Assembly: GCA_015680685.1 (NCBI GenBank)
Contig: MNCI01006576.1
Coordinates: 92,411 to 156,410 of the forward strand
Direction of reading: 5' to 3'
DNA: 64,000 nucleotides
From: Gnetum montanum
Taxonomy: Eukaryota; Streptophyta; Gnetopsida; Gnetales; Gnetaceae
Position 1 is the stretch's first letter. The number at the start of each line of letters is the position of its first letter. Positions 1 to 13,272 of the stretch are shown piece by piece. Both the position numbers and the translations under genes were made by a program. The notes under the pieces were generated by a model, which was given only the letters and a program-made list of their open reading frames with translations, was not told the DNA's origin and did not search any database.

Positions 1-2567
1 TCTCCTAAATTTTCTAATGTATCAATATCATTTCATTTAGCTACATTAGCTTTAACTATTGGTTCATAAAATGGTCTAATGTGACAATAGTTAGTGAATT
101 TTCTTTTGAGAACTTGAAGCTCCACATTGGCTATCTTCAACTCTTGTTTGATCTATTTGTAAAGCTTGAATTCTGACTCATAGAGAAGGTAGGAACCAGT
201 AACCTATTTCTCCAACTCTGATCTTGGCCTCCCTACTATTAGCATTGCCAAGTTTACATAATAAAGGTTGGCAAGTTCCATATATTCCATCATCTACTTG
301 ATTTGCAACTCCTTTAGATAGATTTTTTGTTTGTTGTATGTATTTAGTTCATCAAAGATGGACTATCATACATTACCTCTTTGCTAGAGTTGCTGGAGGG
401 CCTTTTTCATCTTCACCTTTGCTAAGTTTATCTCATTTTCATTGATCTCCTTGAGTACCTCAACCTGGTCCTTATAGTGATTTTTCACTCGTTCAAATTT
501 TAGGGCCTCATTCTTCTAAGTGGCTACCTCAATTATACTCTTCTAGTAAAGAGCACGATCTTCCTCCATCAAGAGATTGTGATTTGCTACTACCAACCTT
601 CTTAAATCCAGGTTCATCTTGGTATTTGCTCCTACTTTTGGTGTATATACTTGACCAATTAGTCCTTTTGTTGCTTAGCATTCCATAGGAAATGATTATT
701 CTTGGTGAGGATCAAGTTCTCCTTATGAATCTTGAATAGGTCCTTGTTAGTGTTTTTGGTCATGGCCTTTAACATGGATGTGTTGAAGATCTTCATCTCC
801 TTGACATTCTCAGGCATCTAAAACTTTTGTTAAAACTGTTAGAAAGCTTCATCTCATGTAAACTCTATGTTGAGAATGGTGGGGTCAGAGAGACAAGCTC
901 TCAACTCAACAACTTCAATGGCCAATCATTGATTGGTTATGGTGACCTCCTCAAGTTATGCATTGGCAATTAACAGTTTGTCCCTTATCTTGAGCAACTA
1001 CAACTAGTTTGTGGTGATTTCATCTAGAAGATCAAAGATCTTTGAAAGCAATTACCTAACTCTAACTAGTCTTTCCAACACATCCTTGTGTTGGGCAGTG
1101 CTCATCCGGTCACTTCCTACTCTTGCAAATACATGGATGTGCACAATTATAGCAATTTCTAATACAAACACTATAACATTTAAGACCTCTACTGCCCTGT
1201 CAACCATCACCTCCACTACTATCTCCTAGTCCTTATGTTACATCACTAAGACTTTTTTCCCTTTACCTTCCTCCAACATGATAGATAAGGTTACAACATT
1301 TTCTAAAATATCATGAAATGTTTATTTAATAATGAATACTATTACCTCCTAAGCACTTAGATTAGGCCTAGTGGATGTCTGGTTCCTTGGTGTAGAGATA
1401 GTAAGGTCATCTCACTGTCCAACCAACTAACAATCCTTGTGATCTTATTGAGATGGTTTATGGCTGGATGGTAAATGGATGACTTCTTACCACCTGCAAA
1501 TCCCTACTATTACTCTGGTTGCTACTTTCAAATTTTTTTAAATCATTTAGTAGCTATGAGCATATTTGGTGTAGTCTTTAGGGCTACAAGTGGAGGTGGT
1601 GGTGGCTACTCTTCTTATTGCAACTTTGCTACTTCCTTATCCTTCATCATCTCCAATCAAGATGTAGTAGGAGTGCAGTGGACTGCATCATTGGAATAGT
1701 GAGCTATTTCTTTTTTTTTTTTACACAACTTGTGGATTAGACATGGAAATGGGAGTGTCTTCCTACCCTTCCCATTTTCCTTTATGTGTTTTTTAATCTT
1801 TAACAAAATGAGTTAGGGTAGGTTGACTAGGAATTTCCTACTTAGAGCAGCACATGCCTTGGTGAAGAAGGCTCTCACCTTACTAGGCCTCATCATTAGG
1901 TTTAGGTGATAGGCCATAATCTTAAAATATGCTCTTTCCATCTTTGTGAGGGTGGTGTACACCTTATGGTCCATCCCATAGCATTGTTGGATCCACTCTT
2001 TCTTAGCTTTTAGGTTTTCCTATGTGGATTTCTCAGCCAACTTTGCCCCTATGTTAGACAAATTGAGGGCCTCTATTATGGCCTCAATTGAGTAAGAGAT
2101 GGTTATGTCCTTGATCTTTACTAATGCATCTCCTTGTCAATTGTTCAAAAATAAGTAAGTCACTCCCATGTATCATTCTTTGTTATTAGGGAAAATGGGC
2201 TACAAGAAAGACCCCTATTGTTGTGTCTAGATCTTCTCTAGTGCTAGCACTAAGAAGGATCCAAAGTTTAGTTATTGCAAGATAGAACTTTGGACCTCCT
2301 TGATCCTGATGTGCTCCAAACAAGCCTTTGTCAAAGTAACCTCCATGTTATACCTTGGCCTTTGAGCCTCATCCTGCTTGGATTAACTTGTTTCTACAAT
2401 TGGAATCTACCTAATAGATTTCACTTCAAGTTTCTTTGAAGAGGTCTAATAGCATGGGTAACCTCAACTGCTTGTTCTTGGGGCTGTTGTTGGTCCCTTC
2501 CTCCTTAGGGTCACTTTTCCCTAGGCTGCGACAGTTCTCTCACTTGTGGTCCTCATTTTAGTATCAT
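1..2567 (-). pseudogene. ORF3 of family-1 Gypsy element, copy D (longest copy, incomplete at window edge)
   Basis: A third ORF downstream of pol, function unknown. The start at 2567 follows a conserved AG acceptor and matches the start in copies A and B. An N-terminal Gln/Arg-rich stretch (QQQPQEQ) is followed by a block including EWYMG-YL-NN-QGDA-VKIKDI and AYFKIMAYHLNLM-RPSKV-AFF, nearly the same as in copy A. A middle part follows, and from about 800 to 60 there is a Lys/Glu/Leu-rich region with heptad-like spacing that suggests a coiled coil. The copy carries many stops and at least two frameshifts. Length exceeds 850 codons and the end is not seen. By position it resembles the env-like ORF of Athila elements or the extra ORFs of Tat elements. 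I see no obvious signal peptide or membrane segment, so envelope function is not supported. Confidence 0.7.
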
Positions 2568-2889
2568 CTATTATCATAAACATAACCCATGATCATCTTT
2601 CCAATTCATAACCTCTAGTTATTTGCATACCTTTCTTTATTAGATCAGGTTATGTTTTGATTTTTGGGTGTTAAATGTTAATCATTTAAGTGTTGGTTTC
2701 TGTTTTTCACTAAGTATATTATTTAAATATTATTTTATTCTTTAGCTATCAAAGTTTGTAAATTAGTTGTAATCCTTTGAGGTAATTAATTTATATTATT
2801 TTGATGGATTAACCATGGGGAGTTAGAAAATTTTCAAAAAATCTTTAACAAAAACCAAAGGTTTGTGTCTCATATGATGTAAAGTGTAC
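2568..2889 (-). other. Intron-like leader segment before ORF3, copy D
   Basis: On the minus strand a GAAG/GTACAC donor-like site at 2890/2889 and a TGATAATAG acceptor-like site ending at 2568 bracket 322 bp of AT-rich DNA directly before the ORF3 ATG. The same donor and acceptor positions are kept in copies A (22142-22420) and B (56792-57069). Splicing is inferred from the signals and their conservation only. Confidence 0.45.
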
Positions 2890-4480
2890 CTTCAAGAGCA
2901 TGAGACTTGAAAAAACAATGAAATTAGATAAGAGGTATGTGAGTTATGAGGCTCAAAAGATTCTTGGGCTTCAAAAGACTACAAGAAAACTCTCATCTTA
3001 CTTTGTTGAAAAATGGTGAAAATATGCTAAGTGTTGTACATATATATAGACTTTTTATACTACATCAATGAACTTGCATCAACTCATCCACTATGTTGAC
3101 CTAGCTATACTTAGCTATTTTTCACATTAAGAAATGAAGGAATTATACATAAGTTTTGAAACAAAACAAGAGCCCAATGGAAGCTAGAAAGATGGAGAAT
3201 AATGACAACAACATAATAGATTATAGGTTTAGCTTAGAATAAGTAGTTTAAGTGGAGTTGGACAAATTTATGATGTCAAATAGAGCAAAACTAGATGTTG
3301 GAATGCTATCAAGATGATTAATTAAGTAAGTGACCTTTAGTAGGAAATTGAACTTAAATTAGATGAAAGGAATGTAAGTCGTTCCTCCCCAAAGCAAGCA
3401 TAAGCCTCTCATGCCCTTGCATACCTTCATCGTAAGGACTCTGTGAATCCCAAGGATGATGAATGATTGAGTTGAGTTAAATCCCATACCAATGAAAGAA
3501 ATTATCCATGGGGTATGTGGTCTAGAAACAAAACTAAATACTTTCCTATGACATTAGACAATGAGGTGGTAATCCATGAGACAAATGAATGATAGAGAGA
3601 GGATGTGGACAAGATCATTAACATCTTAGTCGCACAAGGTTCTTGGTCAAAATTGTGATTAAGATGATAAGATACAAGTCCATTCCAAGTTGACACAAAG
3701 TCCATTCCACTATCAATGACCTTGCATTAACATACGCCTGCTCCACATCAATAAAAAATCTAAGACAACCCTAAAGAATAATCATCACTCTAAGAGAAGA
3801 AGAAATTAGAAGGGGCCCTAGTTAGAGGGATGTCTTAAAGCATGGGTAACATGTGTTTCCAACCCCATAACCAATGCTTATAGCTCATTATTTAGTCTAA
3901 GGGGTGTGCTTTTAATTTTTATGTTATTTTTTTTTATGGAAACCACACCATGAAAAGACATGCTTCTATTTATGGTCGATAATAAGAGTGATGATATACA
4001 AATGGAGTATCGTAGAATCTTAAGAATGATTTCATATCAAATCCCCTTGAGGTCACACCTTGTTCCATTCCCACTTGGTCCTTTTTAAGTTTGTCCGATA
4101 TCAAGATTGTTGATTATTTTATTAAGTTCTAATGTGAAAGAACCTTGTGCTTCCATGAAACTAATTTTCCATGGAACAAATGGAATGGATGGATGTCATG
4201 AACTCACTACTTAATGCCACTATAAAGTTGAAAAAGTGTTAGTAGATTACATAATCAAAATATAAAAATTGGTCTTTTGTTTAATCAATCATAATAGTGA
4301 TAGCATCCTTTAATACTTTTCCATATTCATAGTAGCAATGACCAAATTCAAGATTTCCAATAAACTAAATAAAATTTACAAAATTTATTAAAGCAAAAGA
4401 AAAAGGAAAAACACATAGAATAAACAAGAAAATGGTAAACATATAAAGAACGGTAAAAAATAGGTTATCTCCATTAAGGT
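2890..4480 (-). other. pol-ORF3 spacer of copy D, with TATA-like internal promoter near 3034-3050
   Basis: Non-coding on both strands as far as I can see. It aligns in patches with the spacers of copies A and B, for example the Gln/Lys-poor AT-rich stretches near 3900 and 3400. On the minus strand it holds TCTATATATATGTACAACAC (3050 to about 3031), matching the TATA-plus-CAACAC motif of the other copies. It is placed about 470 bp before the ORF3 start. Confidence 0.45.
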
Positions 4481-7160
4481 GTTAGGTTTGGATGGTGATC
4501 TTTCCCTGACTATGTTAAGAGGAGGAGATCCAAAAAATAGAATGAGCCTATTCTAATGTCGAGGAGTCAATGTTGGTTATTTTGTATTTTAGGCATGATG
4601 ACCAATAAATGTTTATGAAGGCTTGATGGATGGTTGATGGTCATGGATTTGGAAGGAAAAGTTTCATGTATGGTATAAGGTCCTTCCCATAATTTTTGAA
4701 ATTTAGTGTGTTGTGGCACATGCATGGGATTCTAATAAAGAACCTTATCGCAAGGTTAAAATTTGACTCTTCTTATCCATGCACTATGACATTGTTTGGG
4801 ATGTGCCTTGTTGAGTTCAAGCTCACAGGCCATTGTGAGTATACAATGTTCAACTTAGATTGGAAGTTTGGGTAACTTTCTGTATACCAACTCATAGGGA
4901 GAATAGCCAATAGGAAGTTTCCAAGTTAAAAGATATGCCCAGAGAGCATCATTAAGTTTAGTACTCCACTCTCTCTTATACATATTGATTTTTTATGATA
5001 GCATCCTAATGATCTCCCTATTGGTAATTTCAACTTATCCATTGGCTAGTGATAGGGAGTTGTGAGTTTATGTTGCACCCTCAAGTATTGAATTAATTTC
5101 CAAAAAGTAGATCTTATGAAGTGGGTCCCATTATTAGAAATGAGTGATCTTGGCATAGCAAACCTATTTACCACCTATTGTTGTATAAACTATGCTACAG
5201 TGGTGGATGTACAGTCTAATAAAATTGCAGCTTCTGCCCACTTAATATAGTAGTCAACCACAACAATGATGTAAGCCTTTCCATTTGACATGGGAGTGAT
5301 GGATCCCATGAAGTTAATGCCCTAGAGATCGAAAGGCTTTAGTGGTTGGATCCACTATTGGGGTCCTTCCATTCATATGGTCATTTCTCTATTCTTTCAT
5401 AGTGCTCACACAAACAAAAGAAATGGTGAGCATCCCTAAATATTGTTGGCCAAAAGTATCCTACCATAAGGATCTTCATAGTTATTCTCCTTCATGCATA
5501 GTGGCCCCCATAAGGATCCTCATGAGCATCCTATGATGCACAACTAATCATTGTTAGGCATAGTGGCCCCCACAAGGATCCTACCATGCGCAACTGATGA
5601 TTGTTAGGCACACCCCATTGAACTAGGTCATCAGCATAAACCTTGTATAGGTTGTCCTAGATTTCCATGTAATGCTTAACCTCGTGAAAAAACTAGTATT
5701 TCTTCTTATTGTCACATTCTCTTAGAGTCTCTTATGTAAGAAGCTACAAGAATAAATTAGCATACTAATTAGTTCCCCTAGGCTCTTGAACATCAATGGA
5801 TTTAGCAAAGAGAAGTTCATCTGAGAGTTAATCCAATAAGAACTCCTCATCCTTTTTTGCTATCTTATCATAACTGAGACAAGTGATCAATAATCATGTT
5901 CTCAATTCCCTTCCTATCCATCATGGTCAAATCAAACTCCTGCAAAATCACTAACCACCATATGATACAAGGCCTCACCACTGCTTATTCATCAGGAAAC
6001 GAATAGCACTATGGTTAGTGTGCACAAAGATTTGATATCCAAGTACATAGTGCCTAAATTTTTCCAAGGAATACATCACTACCATGAGCTCCTTCTCAGT
6101 GATGGTGTAATTCAATTATGCATCCACAATGCTTCTATTTGCATAATAGATATAATATGAACATTTTTTATCATCCAATTAAGTAAGCACTACCCCCAAT
6201 GCATAGTTGGATGCATTCTTCATTATGTGAAATGGTCTGAATTAATCTAAAGCACATAGAATTATAGTTTTTATGAGATTTTTCTTTAACTACTGAAATG
6301 CTTGTTCACATTCCATGGTGCAATCAAAAGGTGCACCCTTCTTTGTAAGCTCCACTAGTGATTTGACGATCTTAGAGAAATTCTCGATGAAGCACCTATA
6401 GTAACTAGTATGTCCAAGAAATGAACTCACATCTTTTATAGTTTGAATTTGTCTAGTGATTCCTTTGATTACTTGAAATTTTTCCAAGTCCACCTCAATC
6501 CCTTTTCTTGAAATTTGATGCCCCAAAATGATGCCTTCTTGAAACATGAAGTGGCTTTTTTGGTAATTGAGTCATAATTTTGTCTCCACATAACACTTTA
6601 GTACTTTCTCTGGATGGTCCAAGGCTTACTCAAAGTTCGTACCATTGGTGGAGAAATCATCCATGAAAACCTTTACACCATTATTAATCTACTATTGAAA
6701 AATTTTAAGCACCAGCCATTGGAAAGTTGCAAGGGCATTGTATAAGCTAAAGGACATCTTCTTATATGCAAAAGTTCCTAGAGACTTGTGAATGTCATTT
6801 TGGATTAATTTTCTAGTGCTATCTAGATTTGGTTATAACCACTATAACCATCTAGAAAACCATAGTAGTTATTCCTTGCAATTATATCTAACACCTAATC
6901 CACAAATGGCAATGGGAAATGATCCTTAAATGTTTCCATATTCAACAACCTAAAGTCTATATAGACTCTCCATTTTCCTCCTTTTTTTTGGCATGATGAC
7001 AATTGGACTAACCCACTCACTCTCTATTATAGGATAGATGAATCTTACTATAAGAATTTATTCAACTTCATCCTCAACAACTTACTTAAGCTTAGGATTT
7101 AGTCTCCTCTGTGACTACCTCCTTGGCTAGATAGAGGGATCTATATAGATTTGATGCTAG
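4480..7160 (-). pseudogene. Gypsy pol (RT, RNase H, integrase) of copy D
   Basis: Reverse transcriptase, RNase H and integrase of an Athila/Tat-like Gypsy element, broken by stops and frameshifts. RT blocks seen on the minus strand: VSPIVIMPKKGGKWRVYIDF and HFPLPFVD, then LDGYSGYNQI, and EGIILGHQISRKGIEVD followed by DVSSFLGHTSYYR at 6547-6400. RNase H has YLDIKSLCTLT-like remnants near 6000. The integrase core retains IIVVVDYYIKWAEAA near 5250 and NNGTHFIRSTFWKL near 5130, then a TTPYHQ remnant. In the full-length family these functions make and insert the DNA copy; this copy cannot be active. Confidence 0.85.
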
Positions 7161-7639
7161 CATATCTATGGATCTATTCCTCTTAACTCATGATATGAGC
7201 ATGCAAAGATTATAGGTCATTTGTTTACTACTATTAGCAACTTCTATTTCTAGTCTTGGACAAGATTGGCATTAATTATTAGCAGCTTTTCATTATTAAG
7301 AAAAACATATTATAATGCACTTAGTAAATCCATAAGTTCAAGGGGCTCATGCTTGAAATCATTAGGGATTTTAAATTTCCCTCAATCCATTTCTACATTT
7401 TTGTAAGAGAGTTGGTTATGAATCTACTCCATTCCATCCATATTGTCTATCTATGTGCTTATGAGGAGCTCCACTAGTTCTATGTATATTTTTGATTTAG
7501 AACTATTATGTATTGTTAACCACTGGGTACCTTCTTGTTTTGTGGCTACCACATCATGCATCTTTGAACATTTAATGTTTTAACACATTGATTACATGCT
7601 TAGATAGATGTGCTTTTCATAGCTTATATTCTCTACACA

Positions 7640-8150
7640 TAATAACACCCTATGTCACTATATGTAATGCATGGAACTCACTTCTTCTTGATCTTTCCAA
7701 ACTCATTTTCCTTAAAAATCTCCAAGGAAAGGTCTCTAATCCCCATCTTAGCATCAATGATACTGAGGGAAGTCCTTTCCATGATAAAAGAAAAGTTTTC
7801 TTGCAATTTTCCACATTGGTCATCAGGAAATCTACTAGTTATGACCAACCATAAATGGTATTCATTGCATCTTCCACCAATCCCAATGGAATGATGATGG
7901 ACTGATCCATAAGCTCTGACCTAATATTGCATTTCTTTAGGGAAGGTAGGTTATAGGTCTTATACATATCCTGAAAAATTAAGTTTACTACAATCCAAAT
8001 TGAGTAGAGCCTTGCATGAATCATTTCCTGTGATCTAGAAATAGATGAGGGAACTCCTAAGATAAGATAGTTTCCTAGAAAAGTGGCTAGCCTTGATCTA
8101 ATCTATGACCACATGGATCAACACGACAGTGTGTACATTAGAGGACAACT
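7640..8150 (-). pseudogene. Gypsy aspartic protease of copy D
   Basis: Retropepsin-like region between gag and RT. Seen on the minus strand: LIYFQITGND-like lead-in, a degraded active-site stretch LLN-LDCSKLN where the family has LLDSGSGVNLIS, then DQSIIIPLGLVEDAMNTIYGWS (7839-7900) and ERTSLSIIDAKMGIRDLSLEI, where the ancestral family reads close to GRAWLSIIDAWLGI. The active-site Asp-Ser-Gly is lost in this copy. Its products would have cleaved the gag-pol precursor. Confidence 0.75.
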
Positions 8151-8159
8151 AGTTTGAAG

Positions 8160-10709
8160 GAGGCTCAAGGATATTTTCAGAAAGAGTTGATGTACGGATA
8201 GTAGCCAATGATGTTTGTAAGAGCTTTTGTGAATTATTTGACCTAAAGAAAGCCCTTTTCCAAGGCTTGTGCTCTAAGCCACTCAAATTATCATTTGGCT
8301 ATAGGTGTACTACCCTAGTGGCATTTCATTGTTGTAGTTGTAGTGGAATTTCTTCTTGTATCAGTGGTGTGGGTGGCAAGGGAGTAGTGTTAGAAGGTCA
8401 AGGATTAGATGATGAATATGGATGAGGGTAAGTAGAGGAAGACTTAGTTTGTAGAGTAGGGGTTCGATGACATTCTAGAGGATAGTAGTGATGAGAGAAA
8501 CAAGTGTGGCTTGTAGAGCCATAAGGAAATATAGGCTACAGGACATAATATCAATATGGGTCTTGCTATCAGTAAAAATATTGCTACCTTGCTAGTGATA
8601 TCCCCCACATCTATGGGTTTTTCCATTGTTGATACTAATCCTAAGGTTGAGGTGGTGCTCCACTTAGATAATACTATGTTTGGTGGAACTGCTATCAACA
8701 ATTGCCTTATAGATATGACAATCTCTTGGGTGGTTGTTTTCTTGCCAATGTTGGATTTAATGCATATACCCTAGATTCTTGTAGATGTGACACTATAGGG
8801 CATCATTCTTTGCAATGTTCATATTAGCAAATGGCACATCTATCATCATCTATTTCTAAATCTACAATCTCATCAACTAGTACAACCTTACCTTTTTTCA
8901 GATACTATTCTTGGTATGAATCTTTATATCTCCTTCCATCTTTATCCCTACTTCCCTACTCCATCTTCTCTTCTACTATCTTGAAAGTAGTTCGAAACTT
9001 CTCATCCAAGAAGTCTAATATTTATCTACCTTATCCAATATTTTAGTGACAGATTTCTAGATCATGAAATTTTTTCTTTGCACCACTTCATTTATTGGTG
9101 CTTCCTCCTCTGAATCATAGAAATGCAACTCCCTTTTGCAAATTGAGGGGTTCCTATTATATTTTTTTTCACTTTCCCTCTTTCTCAACTCCCCTTCTTC
9201 CTTTGTCACTTGATCAATTAGCCTTTAGATTTGATGGGCTCTCATCTTTGAAAGTCTCTCTTAGGCATAGATCCCAAGGGTTTCTTTAGTTTTGCTTCAG
9301 AGCCCATCTATAATGTGATCAAGCTAGTTTCTTTGAGAAAATTTATGGCTTGGGCATCGATGTAAAAAGTATATACCTAAGGCTATAGCCAAGGATTCAT
9401 GATTTTCTTGCTTTCATGCTTGGATTTGTTTCCTTAAGTTGGATATAGAGGAGTACATTTGGTACCTATCGTTAAACAACTCTAGCATGGTACTCTTCCT
9501 ATGAATGGATTCCAATTCCAAGGACTAGTACTAGCTTTCTACTTCTTTGATGAGTATCCTAGGAAATAGTTTTAGCTTTTGCCACTTATTCTCAATGTTC
9601 TATAAGGTGCACACATCATGAAAATCTTGTAGATGATGTTGTGGATCAGCATTATATCTCCCATCAAATTTTGGAATATTATTCATATCCAACCTTGTGA
9701 TCTTGTTATTCCTTTGATGTCTAGTGGGGATTCAAACTACTTTTGAAACATTTAGCATGTTTTTGGTGGCCAACAATGGTTCATCATAGTCATCGTGTCC
9801 ATGGTGGCCCTTATCATAGTCATTCCTTCTATGATGAGTCCTATTATGCCTCCTTTCCAAATGGCACTCTTCTTCCTCTCTTGGTTTTCTACATTCTTGA
9901 TTTTCATCTTCATAATGGGATCACCTATCATCTCCATCTTGATCCCAATCACCCCTTTCCTTATCTCTACCATGGTTCCTCTTATCAAAATTTGATGATG
10001 AGGATTAAGAAGAAGGTGGAGGACCAGGAGAATGATTCCTACTAGTCCTTATTCATTAGTCCTTTACCTGGTCCTTCTCCTTGTCTTTATCCTTATCCTT
10101 ATCTTTCTCCTTGTCCTTGGATGAACAAATAGATGATCTATCCTTTGATGTTCTTTAGGTCTTGGATTCCATCCTTCCCTAACTAAAGTTATTTAAGGTT
10201 GACTACAATCATTGGTGAAGGGTATTGTCCTCGACAGAAGAAGAACAATTTATGTATTGAGACAACCTTGGGAAGAAATCAAGGCCCTCTTTCTACGATT
10301 GTAGAAATAATGGATTCAAGATTATTTTTCCTTTGTAGGCTTCATGATGTGCCTCCATGTGCCAATCCTTTCTAAGGTATGCTTTGGAGGGTTGATAGTC
10401 CATAGAGGTGTGATCAGTTACCTCATACTTTGGGCTTGCTAATTCAATTCCTAGCTTTATGAGATTAGCCATAAGCATGGTGGGAACTAATCAATCAAGG
10501 ATTAACAAAATGTTACAATCCATATCTCTCTGGTGTAACTATTCATCTTAATGGAGAATGAAGATGAAAACTAAATGATAGGAATGTGAATGTGCATAGA
10601 CTACCCTTAGCTACTGAGGCTTCTCACTGGTAGTCTGTCTAGTCCTATCTTGTTGTTGATTGGATTCATTAACATGGGTTGGCAATTCATTCCTATGAGA
10701 AGAAGCCAT
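8160..10709 (-). pseudogene. Gypsy gag of copy D (uninterrupted)
   Basis: Structural polyprotein gene. The start at 10709 reads MASSHRNELP, matching MSSSHR in copy B at 48272, and an AT-rich (AAT)n leader precedes both. The N-terminal domain includes MLMANLIKLGIELASPKYEV and ILNPLFLQS (10478-10293). A Lys/Asp-rich tract (KDKEKDKDKDKDKEKD, near 10100), a His/Arg/Asp-rich tract, LLATKNMLN and ITRLDMNNIPKFDG follow. A degraded zinc-knuckle-like Cys/His cluster (YEHCKE-C) lies near 8800. This copy shows that the N-terminal part, separated by an LTR in A and B, belongs to the same reading frame as the rest of gag. Confidence 0.75.
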
Positions 10710-13272
10710 CTTAGTGATGTATATAAAGTGTGCCTTGTATTAATTTTATTATTATTATTATTTTGTATGAAAGATTAATCATTATATTTTCCTTACAACG
10801 AATTTGTATGGAATTGAGCCCATGATTTGGAACCTAAAATAACTTAATTCTTAATTTGGTAACTCTAATATGGGCGACGCTAAGTTATAAATTTTAAATT
10901 TGAATATGTGTCTTGTGGGATAAATACTATTAAAAAATAATTTCAGGTTTCAACACTTGCTTCACCACCATCACTCCTTCACCAACCCTTCCTTTCACTC
11001 AATCCCCTCTTTCAAGGGGAAATAATTTGACTATAGGTATATCCCAATACCTATAGCCACACATGATACATTAGAAGAATTATATAAAGGCATAGTGATA
11101 CCTCAAGTATGAAAAGAACTAGCTTCCATTGACATTTCACTGATTTTCTAGAAAGTTGAGCAAAAAATTGTTATTCTCAATCCCACTAAGCTTGAAATCT
11201 ATTTTAACACAATTTGATTCTCATAGATTTTATTTTCTAGTTTTATTTTTTTGAAATAATTCTTCTTAACAATGAAAATTGGTATTATAAGCAAGAAGAC
11301 ATATATTCAACCAATTATATATTACACTCTTCTTTTTGGCTGAGAGGCCAATTACCTATCTAAGAGAGTCCTTCTTTGTCATGGAAAAATGATTTTATTG
11401 TCGTAATGGTGAGGGGAAGCTCTCTTGATCATGTTTTTTTTGGGACTTTACCATGATAAATAAATAATTATTGTCATAACGTGAGGTTAAGAGAGTTTGC
11501 ATATTTTATGATTATTTTGGATCAGCCCATGATATAAACATGATTTTGCTAGAATTTTGTGGAATATTGGCTTTTATGATTTTTTGTCACTTTTAGAAAT
11601 CTTTTGGATTTTTGAAATAAAATAATAATATTTATGGGACTGAGTTTTCTTAGTTGGTAGTGGAAGCCGTGAATTTTTTAGATGCCCTCATCTGCATCTA
11701 GTAGTCATGAGTTCTTTAGTGGGACCCATCCCATGGGAACAAGGATTGTTGGATGGATTTCCTACCTTGGATTTTAATTCGTAAGTTCATGTGAGGTTAT
11801 GGATTTAGCCAAGACTATGGAAATGAGTAATGGAGTCCAGTGGTGTGAGGTGAGGCAAAGTCAAGACCTATCCTTTCGATGATATGTGTGCCTCACCATT
11901 GAGGATGTTAGTAGTGAGACTATCACCAAGACCCGACCATGAGTGACTTGTTTGGAGTCACAAGGATAATCCAACAATAATAGTGAGGTTATTCCAAGAA
12001 TAACCATAACCTAGCCTCCAAAGATGCATAGTTAAAATATACATTCTTTAAATTTTGCTAGACAAATTGTAACATCTTTGGAAACTAAATAATTAAATAA
12101 TTAAAATATATATTTTCTTTGGATATTTGGATTTTATTTAGATTTTTGAAAAATTTATGGTATTTCTGGACCTTGAAACATTTTAAAATATTTTATTGGA
12201 AATATTTATTGTGTCCATATCCTAAGACTTTTGGTCCATAACCTTTTTCTCCATAAAGAGGAAAATATAATAACCTTTCTTATTTGAGGATTTCTAACTC
12301 CTCCTGCATTTTGATGCAAAGCGCCCAGAGTAGCCATGAAAACATAAGAAGAGGAACATGGAATGAAAGGTGGATTAATTCTATACAAGATGGATCCTCT
12401 ACACCTAAAAATAATTTCTATATATTTTTTATTTTTGTAAGATAGAAAATTTGTACACTTTTGGGCTAGTTGAGCCATGTATCTATTTTTGTGAATAAAT
12501 AATAAAGTATGATAGATATGAAATTGTTGTTTGTGCCATTTGGACCATGAGTTTAGGAAATTTTAATATTATTTATTATATATTAATATTTTATTTAATT
12601 ATTATTTTTAATTTTATTAATTAATTGGTAAACTTTAGGCTTGAATATTTTTATTTCTATATGTCCGATTAAGGCAAAATAAGTTTTGCTAGGATTGTTA
12701 TTTTGTATACTATTTTATGATATAATTAGTGAAATTTTTCAACATCTACATTCTTGTGGATACACTAATTTTTATTTTATTCTATATAAATTTTATTTAA
12801 TTATGTATTTGAGTAATTTAAAATTTTGCTACACTATATTACTCTACTATATTGCTATTTTTAATTAATAATTTTTATGAATTTTATGGCTTCCTTTTGA
12901 TATAGTAAATCAAGGTTAAGTCCAAATCCTTAGGGTCCCATAGCATCTCTATTAGTTATTTAAAGGATTTTATAGATAATTAATAGGGGTGTTAGAACAA
13001 GAGGAGGAGGTTGTAGTTGGTAATGAAAGGGAGGATTAGTAGCAACTTAAGGTCATTCCAAGTGCATGACATACTTATTTGAGTAATCATAGGTATACCC
13101 TCATATGCATGGGCAAAATAAGAAGTTTGCTAACATGCACTACAAAAAGAGCCCCATAGCCCTTCTTCATAGGCTTCTTCACCTTAGGCTTCATGTGGGC
13201 TTTATGACAATGCTTCTGCTACCATGCCGACTAAAACGCTCACTAAAAATGAGTATAGAAATGTCACTTTTG
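10710..13272. other. Leader of copy D, then anonymous AT-rich DNA
   Basis: The part just above 10709 is an AT-rich leader with an (ATT)n run at 10741-10763. From 11100 to 13270 I recognise no gene or terminal repeat. AT content rises sharply between 12500 and 12900. The 5' LTR of copy D might lie here, but I found no similarity to the family-1 LTR-like repeat seen at 23228 and 47395. Confidence 0.5.

Larger units (their letters stand above)
1..10709 (-). mobile_element. Family-1 Ty3/Gypsy element, copy D (decayed, 5' part of ORF3 onward runs off window)
   Basis: A long decayed Gypsy element read on the minus strand. Going down in coordinate: gag from 10709, protease near 8150-7640, RT/RNase H 7160-5930, integrase to about 4480, a spacer, then ORF3 from 2567 to the window edge. 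Unlike copies A and B it has no LTR inserted in gag, so gag is continuous here. Every reading frame carries stops and frameshifts, so it is a fossil. No terminal repeat was identified for this copy: the 3' end lies outside the window, and the sequence above 10709 shows only a short leader similar to that of copy B. Confidence 0.85.

Noticed and set aside
9743-10045. 100-codon plus-strand frame rich in His and Pro
   Set aside because: Antisense of the gag His/Asp/Arg tract of copy D.
12206-12478. 90-codon minus-strand frame
   Set aside because: No family resemblance, AT-rich context, no splice or start signals that stand out.
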